Translations under genes and position numbers: made by a program | The notes under the pieces: model-generated | The model's database searches: none | The model's input: the letters and a program-made list of their open reading frames with translations, nothing else | Told to the model about the DNA's origin: nothing | Assembly: GCA_037045145.1 (NCBI GenBank) | Contig: JBAOIA010000011.1 | Coordinates: 1,674,001-1,738,000 of the forward strand | Source: Bacteroidia bacterium | Lineage (GTDB): Bacteria; Bacteroidota; Bacteroidia; AKYH767-A; OLB10 | Length of the DNA stretch: 64,000 nucleotides | Direction: 5' to 3' | In this document: positions 9,257 to 17,047 of the stretch, one piece after another | Numbering within the stretch: position 1 is the stretch's first letter | How the letters are laid out: every line of letters begins with the position of its first letter

Positions 9257-10129
9257 AACACCTTTTATGGGTCACGCGCAGGTATTGGTCAAAATCCAGC
9301 AACACCAATTGTTGGCCTCAACAATTCTTTTTTTGGTTATGCCAGTGGTCAAGCAATTAAAGATGGTAATGAAAATATTTTTGCCGGAAGTCATTCCGGA
9401 AATAGCAATAGCTCCGGTTCATATAATACTTTCATTGGCAGCAATGCAGGATACTATAATGATAAAGGTACTTATAATACTTATATTGGAAATAATGCAG
9501 GGTCGCCTGTTAATTTTAATCTTCATTATGCATCAGCTATAGGCGCCAATGCCACAGTGCTAAACGACAATAAAATGATATTAGGCGATAATAATGTAAA
9601 TGTAGGCATCGGATTATCGAATGTTGCAGGAGGGCCACTCACCAAACTGCAAATAGTAAGCGGAGTTAATCAGCCTCAATTTCGAATATCATACAATTAT
9701 GTCAATAATATACATGCTGATTTTCAAACCACTTCAACGGGTATGTTGAAGGTAAACCCCACAGGTCATTTTACAGGGTTTGATTTAGCAGGAGCACCTT
9801 CCAATGTAGTGGATATTAATTCCTCATCTACCAGCGTGAGCGGCCTTCGTTTACGAAATTTAAGTGTGCTAACCACACCGGGTTCAGGAAAGGTTTTAAG
9901 TATTAATAATAATGGCGATGTGATACTAGTGAATGACATTGGTGGCGTCAGTGTTAACAGTACCTGCACCACACCCCAAACCACCTTTGAAGTAAACGGC
10001 ACCATAACCACCAAACAACTCATCATAGCAAACGAAAACCAAAAGCAAGATGTAACGGCCATGCTCAACGAACTAAAAAATGAAATAGCCCAACTAAAAG
10101 AACAGTTAAATCAAATAACAAAAAATTAA
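9257..10129 (+). pseudogene. C-terminal part of the split tail-fibre-like gene
   Basis: This frame continues that of 8600-9256 directly after its TAA. It has three or more further repeats (GNENIFAGSHSG, GSYNTFIGSNAG, GTYNTYIGNNAG). A segment LSNVAGGPLTKLQIVSG follows, then VSGLRLRNLSVL and GKVLSINNNGDVILV, a linker also found in the downstream 901-residue fibre. The end, KQDVTAMLNELKNEIAQL, is a predicted coiled coil, as expected for a trimer. No ATG with a good start context occurs near the break; the first in-frame alternative start is a GTG at 9557, in mid-domain. This part would therefore be expressed only by stop readthrough or if the TAA is a sequencing error. No T9SS sorting domain is present at its end. 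Confidence 0.75.
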
Positions 10130-10134
10130 AGTTG

Positions 10135-11097
10135 ATGAAAAAACTTATACTACTTATTTTAACTTTTGCTTGCATGTTTTGCAATGCTCAAATTAATTTA
10201 GTGCCTAACCCGAGTTTTGAGGATACGGTAAGTTGCCCATTAGTGCCTAATCAAGTTGAGAAAGCACTCTACTGGAGCTCTTACCGTCCTACACCGGATT
10301 ATTATAATTATTGCAGTAGTATGCAAATGGGAATGACAGGTGTTCCATATAATTTTTTGGGATTCCAATATCCACATTCTGGAGATGCTTTTATGGGAAT
10401 GATACCTTATGAATTAACAGGACCAACTTACCGAGAGTATATAGGAGTTCAATTATTGCAACCAACAATAATTGGCCAGAAATATTTTGTTACCTTTTAT
10501 GTTAATTTTAATGGAACAATAGGTTTTACTATTGCAATAAATAAGCTCGGTGTCGCTTTATCAACAGTGTCTTATTCTGATCTAAACCCATATCCGATTA
10601 CAAATAATCCTATTGCCTATTCCGACTCAATTTATACAGACTCGCTAAATTGGTCAAAGGTTCAATTGTCTTTTGTAGCTGACTCTGCTTATAACTATCT
10701 GATTCTAGGTAATTTTTTTGATGATGTAAATACAGACACACTGAATCTTGGTATTTTTAATACTCATTCATACTATTATATAGATGATGTTTGTTTATCC
10801 ACTGATTCTGTTTATTGTTCTGGCGTTGCAAATTTCAACGAAGTAATTAATCAGGATTTTTCATCTCTCGTAAAAGAAATAAAAATAAACGAAAACAATA
10901 TAACTATTGATTTTAATAAGTTGTATCATCACAAATCTGTTGTAATTTATTCTTATGATGGGAAATTAATTTACAATATAAAAACTCAATTAAATGAAAT
11001 TAATATACCAACGCCCTCATCAAACTCTATTTATTTGATTTATTGTACATCAGGGAATATAGTTTATTCAAAAAAAATTCAAATATTAAACAAATAA
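10135..11097 (+). CDS. Secreted NLV-N-SFE module protein with T9SS-like C-terminus (paralogue)
   Basis: This 320-residue protein is paralogous to the 7623-8588 product. It has the signal peptide MKKLILLILTFACMFCNAQ and the mature start INLVPNPSFEDTVSC. Shared motifs are NFLGFQYPHSGDAFMG and TYREYIGVQL in the middle, and the closing YYYIDDVCLSTDSVYC. The final 70 residues (ITIDFNKLYHHKSVVIYS onward) look like a divergent T9SS sorting domain: it keeps the strand pattern but lacks the usual YPNP opening. I use the ATG at 10135 rather than the TTG three bases earlier. It sits five bases after the broken fibre gene and four bases before the 901-residue fibre gene, so the four genes 7623-13807 form one likely operon. 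The biochemical function is unknown. Confidence 0.85.
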   Translation: MKKLILLILTFACMFCNAQINLVPNPSFEDTVSCPLVPNQVEKALYWSSYRPTPDYYNYCSSMQMGMTGVPYNFLGFQYPHSGDAFMGMIPYELTGPTYREYIGVQLLQPTIIGQKYFVTFYVNFNGTIGFTIAINKLGVALSTVSYSDLNPYPITNNPIAYSDSIYTDSLNWSKVQLSFVADSAYNYLILGNFFDDVNTDTLNLGIFNTHSYYYIDDVCLSTDSVYCSGVANFNEVINQDFSSLVKEIKINENNITIDFNKLYHHKSVVIYSYDGKLIYNIKTQLNEINIPTPSSNSIYLIYCTSGNIVYSKKIQILNK

Positions 11098-11101
11098 ATT
11101 T

Positions 11102-13807
11102 ATGAAAACAACAACAAACATTCTAATTCTTTTGTCAATCTCTAATTTGGCATTTTCACAAGTAGATGGACTAACCCATACGGCTGGAGGTGCTAACTGG
11201 TATGTGGGGTGGGATAACACAATTCCTTCCAGTACAGTTCCGTTAGTCATCCAGCACCAAGGTCAGCAGCCAATACAATTTTGGCATAATGATTTGAATC
11301 TGGGAAATACTGTAATAAGAAGAGCAGAATTTACTGTAGGTCAATCTATGCTTGAGAATAATGGAACAGTTGCACGAACTGATGGCTTAAGGATTTGGAA
11401 TCCAGGATATGCTAACTCTGTTGCTTATGGTGCTGAACAAGCATTGGATATTTGGACAGGCGTTGGCAACAGTACTCATATACGTTTTGATGGGAGTGGA
11501 TTGCTTCAATCTACCAATAATCAATTTGAAATTTTTGGCAGATTAAATGGATTTTGGTTTAATGCTGCACCATTACAATGGCAGCAAAATAACTTTAGGT
11601 CAAACTATGTTTGGAATATAGACAGCATAGAGGTGGGAAGGTATTCAAACAGCAATAATGCTCAAAGAGGTTTTATGCGATGGGGCTTGCAGCCAAATCC
11701 TGTTGCCCCTGTTGATGCTGCAAGAAGAGTAGAAATTTATGATAGAGATAATGTGCCACAGTTTAGAATTACTCAAACAAATGCTTCTATTTTTACTGAT
11801 TTTCAAACTACATTAAATGGTGATTTGTACATCAATCCCGTTAGAAACGGAACCTATCGTTTTGTAGGAATAAACACAGCAAGCCCACAAAATACACTTG
11901 AAATAAATTCTAATGCAAACTATGCTGCCGGTCAACCGGGAGCAAGCGGCTTGCGGTTTACGGATTTGCGCTTAGGCTCACAAGAAGGTACTTCTAATGG
12001 TAAAGTACTTAGTGTTGACAATAATGGCGATGTTATTTTGGTGAGGGATATTGGTGGCGGTAGTGTCAACAGCACCTGCACCACACAGGATATTATAGCC
12101 CGGTTTGACAATACGGGAAATGTTATTCAATGCAGCGATATTTACAACAATGCAGCTTCTACTTCTAATAACAGAATAGGTTTTTTTACTACCAATCCAC
12201 GTTATAAATTTCAATGTGAGGGGACATCTTTTTTTACAACAAACCAAGTTACACCACTTACTCCAAACTATGGCCTACAACACCCAAATTCACCTGTTAT
12301 AATTGACTCAAAAAGTAATGAAGGCCTTTCTATTTTACACACAGCTAATGGATATAATAAAGATTTAATGCGAATTTATGGTGATAACAATATGCAATAT
12401 CATATTCGAATGGTAGGCACACCCACAGGAATGAATGTAGCCAACAGCTTAACAATAGAACATGAGGATAACGGTGGAAACATTGAAAGTTGGTTAGCTT
12501 TTGATCCCGGTACAAACACTTGTGTAATGCAAGGAAATTATAGTGGTTCTATACCCGGCAATCATTCAAAATTATATGTGGAGGCGCAGAACCCAATCCC
12601 GACCTCCTCAGGAAACAACATGTTTGATGCAATAAGAGCGGTTAACACAAATACTGTCACTGTTTCAACAACAAGGTTAACAGGAGTAAATGCCGAATGT
12701 GTTGGAACACGCTTGACTGCAGGTCAACCTATTTATAATATTGGTGGGGCGTTCAAGGGTTCGGGAGCAAATTCATCCTCTTCATCTAATGCGTTTAATT
12801 ATGGTGTTTCAGGAGAAGCTTTTGGAAACAATTCAATGGTTAATAACTATGGCGGATTTTTTCGAAGTTTAGGAACAGGTTATAGCAACTGTGGTGTTTA
12901 TAGTATAGCACAAAATGTAAGTCAGCTTAGCTATGGTATTTATACTGCAGCAAGAGGTGGTACTTCAGTTAATTATGGCATTTACGCACTTTCACTTAGC
13001 AATAATTGTATTAATGGAAATTGCTCAAGTGCAGCAGGATTTTTTAATGGAAGAGTTTACGCCACCAATAATTATTACCATACCAGTGATTCTACATTAA
13101 AACAGAACATTGTTCCTGCACCACAAAGCGATACTTTGCTCAACAATTTATCAATTTATAAATTTAATTACGACACACTCAATAATTATGGTCTTTCATT
13201 AGAAGGCGGTACTCATTATGGTGTAATTGCACAGGAAGTACAACAAGTATTGCCACAATTAGTAAAGAATTTCTTGCAGCCTGCCGAGTATGATTCATCA
13301 GGTGCAATAATCAGTCAACAGAAAGATATTCTTGCAGTAAACTACACGGAGTTTATACCGCTGCTGATAGCAGGATATAAAAGTCAGGCTAAGGAGATAG
13401 ACACCTTAACCAGCCAATTAACTACATTGCAAAGCAGGCTCGATTCGTTGGTTATGGCGGTAGCCTCATGCTGCAATGCGCCCTTGTTAAATCAAAACAA
13501 TAGCAGCAATCAACAAACCATAGAGCTGGATAACACACCGGCAATCATATTGGGCAATGACCCCAATCCATTTGCAGAAAACACCACCATCAGTTGGAAC
13601 ATTCCACAACAGGATACAAAAACAATAAATGCCATGCTTGTTTTTTACAATCAGAACGGCAGCATATTAAAGTCGGTTAAAATACATCAGGCAGGAGCAG
13701 GCTCGCTGTTGGTTTATGGCAGCAATCTTTCATCGGGTCAATACAGCTATTCGTTGGTGGTCAATAATAAAACCATTAAAACCAAACAAATGGTAAAGGT
13801 AAAATAG
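11102..13807 (+). CDS. Tail-fibre-like surface protein with peptidase S74 chaperone domain and T9SS sorting domain
   Basis: This 901-residue protein has a signal peptide (about residues 1-20, ending SFSQ) and a long fibre-like region. The linker GKVLSVDNNGDVILVRD is shared with the broken upstream gene. Around residues 655-760 lies the intramolecular chaperone (ICA, peptidase S74) domain known from phage endosialidase and tail spikes. Its parts are TSDSTLKQNI (Ser662-Asp663, the usual self-cleavage site, with Lys667), then FNYDTL, HYGVIAQEVQQVLPQLV and VNYTEFIPLLIAG, ending in a coiled coil at 765-795. The last ~85 residues (NDPNPFAENTTISWNI to the end) are a T9SS sorting domain. The ICA fold normally drives trimerisation and then cuts itself off. 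Placing a secretion tail behind it is unusual. Surface adhesin or structural fibre is the likeliest role. Confidence 0.85.
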   Translation: MKTTTNILILLSISNLAFSQVDGLTHTAGGANWYVGWDNTIPSSTVPLVIQHQGQQPIQFWHNDLNLGNTVIRRAEFTVGQSMLENNGTVARTDGLRIWNPGYANSVAYGAEQALDIWTGVGNSTHIRFDGSGLLQSTNNQFEIFGRLNGFWFNAAPLQWQQNNFRSNYVWNIDSIEVGRYSNSNNAQRGFMRWGLQPNPVAPVDAARRVEIYDRDNVPQFRITQTNASIFTDFQTTLNGDLYINPVRNGTYRFVGINTASPQNTLEINSNANYAAGQPGASGLRFTDLRLGSQEGTSNGKVLSVDNNGDVILVRDIGGGSVNSTCTTQDIIARFDNTGNVIQCSDIYNNAASTSNNRIGFFTTNPRYKFQCEGTSFFTTNQVTPLTPNYGLQHPNSPVIIDSKSNEGLSILHTANGYNKDLMRIYGDNNMQYHIRMVGTPTGMNVANSLTIEHEDNGGNIESWLAFDPGTNTCVMQGNYSGSIPGNHSKLYVEAQNPIPTSSGNNMFDAIRAVNTNTVTVSTTRLTGVNAECVGTRLTAGQPIYNIGGAFKGSGANSSSSSNAFNYGVSGEAFGNNSMVNNYGGFFRSLGTGYSNCGVYSIAQNVSQLSYGIYTAARGGTSVNYGIYALSLSNNCINGNCSSAAGFFNGRVYATNNYYHTSDSTLKQNIVPAPQSDTLLNNLSIYKFNYDTLNNYGLSLEGGTHYGVIAQEVQQVLPQLVKNFLQPAEYDSSGAIISQQKDILAVNYTEFIPLLIAGYKSQAKEIDTLTSQLTTLQSRLDSLVMAVASCCNAPLLNQNNSSNQQTIELDNTPAIILGNDPNPFAENTTISWNIPQQDTKTINAMLVFYNQNGSILKSVKIHQAGAGSLLVYGSNLSSGQYSYSLVVNNKTIKTKQMVKVK

Positions 13808-13815
13808 TGCGTTTT

Positions 13816-13863
13816 AAAAACAAACGAGGGCGGCTGCATTCGCAGCCGCCCTCGTTTGTTTTA
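13816..13863. terminator. Long bidirectional intrinsic terminator
   Basis: A perfect stem of about 22 base pairs (13816-13837 with 13842-13863) surrounds the loop ATTC. It has a GC-rich core and A and T flanks on both sides. It lies between the 3' ends of convergent genes (stops at 13807 and 13877) and should terminate transcription from both directions. Confidence 0.88.
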
Positions 13864-13876
13864 TTGCTGTTTCAAC

Positions 13877-16033
13877 TTATTTTACATTCAGCACTTTAAA
13901 CTCAGTACGTCTATTTTGCTGATGTTCTTCTTCTGTGCAAGGCACAACTCGTGTCCCCTCACATTCACAATGATTAATCAGTTTTGATTCACCATAGCCT
14001 TTGTAAGTCATCCTTGAGGCCTCAACACCTTTTTTAACGATGTATTGTACGGCAGACTTAGCACGTTTTTCGGAAAGATCCATGTTGTATTTGTAACTTG
14101 CACGACAGTCGGTATGTGAGCCTAATTCTATCTGCATCTTAGGATACTTTTTCATGATGTCAACTAACTTATCCAATTCTTTTGCAGCATCAGGTCTGAT
14201 GTTCCATTTGGCTAAATCGTAATAAATATTGTCAACACGAATTACATCACCCTGACAGAAGAATCCAAAGTCTGCTTTTAAAACGGTTGACTTCGTCAAT
14301 CCAATAGTAGAACGGTCAGCAAAGTTATCAGCGCAATTTTCTCTAAAGGTCATAACTTTGTAGTTAGTCTCCGGTTCTAAGTCAAAATGGTAATTTCCAT
14401 TTGCGTCAGTAAGCGTTTCGGTTTCTTTATTTGTTTTTAAATTCATCAGTTTAACCGGATGGTTAGTTAATGATGATTTGTCTTCTTCCAAATAAACATG
14501 ACCTTCAAGAGTAAATGCAGGGATTTTTGATAATGGAATTTTTATTGTCTGTGGCTCATCATTCACACCATTGATAGACACTTTATTTTCTTTGTATTCA
14601 TTTTTCGATGCAATGAAATCGTAATTCTGTCCTATAGATAAACATGATTTGAATTTACCTTTGTCATCAGTTTGTACTTCGGCAAAGTTATTCCCTCCTT
14701 CGTTGATTACAACTTTGGCATTGGCAAGCGGCAGATTGGTTTCTTTGTCATAAACCAAACCATCCAACGGCACACAGTTCTTTTTAAACATGTACAAGTC
14801 GTCATTCTCATTTTTTGTGTCACGGTTTGATGTCAGATAACCACACATGTTTTTCTTATCGTAAACATAAGCAAAGTCATCAAAAGTTGAATTGAGCGGG
14901 CCTCCAATATTTTCTGCAGTTTTGAATTTTCCGTTTTCAAAAACACATTTAAAAATGTCTAATCCTCCCATGCCACTCCGACCATTTGAAGAGAAGTACA
15001 AACTGCCCTCATGATCGATATATGGAAATACTTCATTCTCTGTGGTGTTTACCTCTGCGCCAAGATTAACTGGCTTTTCCCAATCGCCATTTACTCTGTT
15101 GCAAACCCAAATATCCATGCCTCCTTTTCCACCCGGCATATCGCTGGCGAAATAAAGTTTATTGCCGTCTTTTGAAATAAATGGATGCGCACAGGAGTAA
15201 GCCTTATTATTATATTTAAATTCTTTAAAAGAATCAAATTTTCCGTTAACCTTTGTAGCACTGAATATTTTTAGCCTGACTATTCTATTCTGATCGCGTA
15301 CAATTTTTCCATTCTCCTCATAATTGCGTGTAATGTACATTTCGTTTCCATCAGAAGAAAATGAAACAGGGCCGTCATTGTATTTTGATTTATCAGCAAG
15401 TTCGAGTAAAACAGGAGTGCTGAAATTATTTTCTTTACCCTTGCTGAACCATAATGAAAGATATGGTTTGGATGTCCAGTCCTGTGTTTTGCTTTTGCCT
15501 TCTTCGCGCGAAGAGGCGAATACAATTCCATCTTCATAAGGTACAGCACACATATCACTATTTACTGAGTTTATCAATAAACGTTTAACTAGCCATGAGT
15601 CTTGAGCCTTGCTGTAAGCGTTGTTTTTTAGCGCCATTAATTGTTCGGCAACTAATTTGTCATCCGGTTTTTTTGCCAAATATTTCTCAAGATGCATTTC
15701 GGCTTTGTCTTTTTTGTCAAGACTTATCAGCACTTTGGCATATTGAAGATGTTCGTTATTGGTTGCATTGGTGTCTGCTGTTATTTTCTCATACCATTTT
15801 TCGGCATCTTTATATTGATTGTTCTTTCTGTAACAGTCGGCAAGTTTTGAGGCCGTGCCATGATGATATTCTTTGGAGAGAACTTTCTCATAGAGCGGTA
15901 TTGCTTTTCCATAACTGTACTTGGAATAAAGCTGGTCGGCAAGAACCAAATCATCTTGCTGTGCAAAACTTGCTGTTGTAATTAAAAGTGCTACAACTGC
16001 AAAAAATATTTTCTTTATCTGTGGTGCTATCAT
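13877..16033 (-). CDS. PorE-like TPR / beta-propeller / OmpA outer-membrane-associated protein
   Basis: This 718-residue protein has the order of domains known for PorE-type T9SS components. A signal peptide comes first (1-24, ending ASFAQ). TPR-like helices follow at about 25-145 (YGKAIPLYEKVL, YKDAEKWYEKI). A PD40-type propeller spans about 155-420 (PVSFSSDGNEMYITRN, GNKLYFASDMPGGKGGMDIW, GSLYFSSNGRSGMGGLDIF). Two carboxypeptidase-regulatory-like domains lie at about 430-590. The OmpA peptidoglycan-binding domain occupies about 610-718, with ELGSHTDCRAS and the terminal NRRTEF. A Cys-rich insert (HCECEGTRVVPC) sits inside the OmpA domain. The gene follows the PorP/SprF-type gene by 20 bases on the same strand. 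It probably anchors a secretion or adhesin complex to peptidoglycan. Many Bacteroidota have several paralogues, so it may be an accessory copy specific to the giant adhesin rather than the core PorE. Confidence 0.87.
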   Translation of the reverse strand: MIAPQIKKIFFAVVALLITTASFAQQDDLVLADQLYSKYSYGKAIPLYEKVLSKEYHHGTASKLADCYRKNNQYKDAEKWYEKITADTNATNNEHLQYAKVLISLDKKDKAEMHLEKYLAKKPDDKLVAEQLMALKNNAYSKAQDSWLVKRLLINSVNSDMCAVPYEDGIVFASSREEGKSKTQDWTSKPYLSLWFSKGKENNFSTPVLLELADKSKYNDGPVSFSSDGNEMYITRNYEENGKIVRDQNRIVRLKIFSATKVNGKFDSFKEFKYNNKAYSCAHPFISKDGNKLYFASDMPGGKGGMDIWVCNRVNGDWEKPVNLGAEVNTTENEVFPYIDHEGSLYFSSNGRSGMGGLDIFKCVFENGKFKTAENIGGPLNSTFDDFAYVYDKKNMCGYLTSNRDTKNENDDLYMFKKNCVPLDGLVYDKETNLPLANAKVVINEGGNNFAEVQTDDKGKFKSCLSIGQNYDFIASKNEYKENKVSINGVNDEPQTIKIPLSKIPAFTLEGHVYLEEDKSSLTNHPVKLMNLKTNKETETLTDANGNYHFDLEPETNYKVMTFRENCADNFADRSTIGLTKSTVLKADFGFFCQGDVIRVDNIYYDLAKWNIRPDAAKELDKLVDIMKKYPKMQIELGSHTDCRASYKYNMDLSEKRAKSAVQYIVKKGVEASRMTYKGYGESKLINHCECEGTRVVPCTEEEHQQNRRTEFKVLNVK

Positions 16034-16053
16034 TGTTCAGTATATTAATTTGG

Positions 16054-17043
16054 TTAGAAGAAACGAGGGCTAAGCACACCTGTGCGTTTAAGCGGTATGT
16101 CATATCCAAGTGTTATCTCATGTGTGCCGGAATTATATTTGTTCAGCTGATTAGTGGTGTAATCATAAGAGTAGCCAAGGCGAAGTTGTTTGGTAAGATT
16201 AACTTGTGCAAAAACTGAAGCGGCAGCACCTGTTCTGTAGGTGGCACCAATCCAGAAAATTTCATTGAAGTATGCAGCTAATGTAACATCTGCCTGAATG
16301 GTAGCTCCATCTGATGCTTTTATCATAGTCATTGGTTTTAATTTTATTTCAGGACTGATATCAAACACATATCCACCGGTCAGAAAGTAATGAAAGTTCT
16401 GATGTGTAAATTTATTTTTAATATCTCCGCCATTCACTGAGTCAATATAGTTTTCTATCAGTCGTGGTATTGAAAATCCTGCATAAAAACGTTTGGTGTT
16501 GTAATAGATTCCAAATCCTGCATTGGGAACTAATTTCGATACATTCTGACTGAACTGAATGTCGTTAGGATCATGGGTCACTACATCAAGATAGTTTTCT
16601 CGCATGTGGATAAGACCTGCCTGAAGTCCGAAAGCCAATCTGCCATATTCGCTTGTTTGCAAACGATAGGCGTAGTTGGTGAAAAATCCTACTTTCTTTT
16701 CTACACCTATTGATTCATTCATGAAAGACAAACCTAATCCCACTTTTTTATTTTTTACAGGACCATGTATGGAAACAGTTTGTGTTTTTGGTGCACCTTC
16801 CATTCCCACCCATTGATTTCTGTACAATGCAGTTGCCGATATCTGATCGCGCGAACCTGCATAAGCCGGGTTGATAAACATTTCGTTAAACATGTATTGT
16901 GTAAACAATGGGTCGTACTGTGCACTGGCTTTAATGCTGCATATAGAGGTCAGTAATACTGACATAACCCATATTTTTTTTATTGTTGAATACATTGCTA
17001 TACTGTTTTTATTGTTGTGAATTCTGTTTATTGCTTCTTTCAT
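16054..17043 (-). CDS. PorP/SprF family type IX secretion-associated outer membrane protein
   Basis: This 329-residue protein is a predicted outer-membrane beta-barrel. It has a signal peptide ending SIKASAQ and then the family hallmark QYDPLFTQYMFNEMFINP with AYAGSRDQ. YRNQWVGMEGAPKTQ and alternating barrel strands follow through to the C-terminal GYDIPLKRTG. In Flavobacterium johnsoniae SprF is needed to export the adhesin SprB, and sprF lies directly downstream of sprB. Here the gene likewise starts four bases after the stop of the giant SprB-like gene, so it is probably the dedicated export partner of that adhesin. An internal ATG at 16995 would give a shorter, more typical signal peptide; I keep 17043 because it directly follows the upstream stop. 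Confidence 0.92.
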   Translation of the reverse strand: MKEAINRIHNNKNSIAMYSTIKKIWVMSVLLTSICSIKASAQYDPLFTQYMFNEMFINPAYAGSRDQISATALYRNQWVGMEGAPKTQTVSIHGPVKNKKVGLGLSFMNESIGVEKKVGFFTNYAYRLQTSEYGRLAFGLQAGLIHMRENYLDVVTHDPNDIQFSQNVSKLVPNAGFGIYYNTKRFYAGFSIPRLIENYIDSVNGGDIKNKFTHQNFHYFLTGGYVFDISPEIKLKPMTMIKASDGATIQADVTLAAYFNEIFWIGATYRTGAAASVFAQVNLTKQLRLGYSYDYTTNQLNKYNSGTHEITLGYDIPLKRTGVLSPRFF

Positions 17044-17047
17044 ATTC

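Noticed and set aside
9201..9542. Open frame overlapping the broken fibre gene
   Set aside because: It is out of phase with both halves of the fibre gene, has no domain or signal peptide, and is explained as a shadow of the GC-poor repeat coding sequence.
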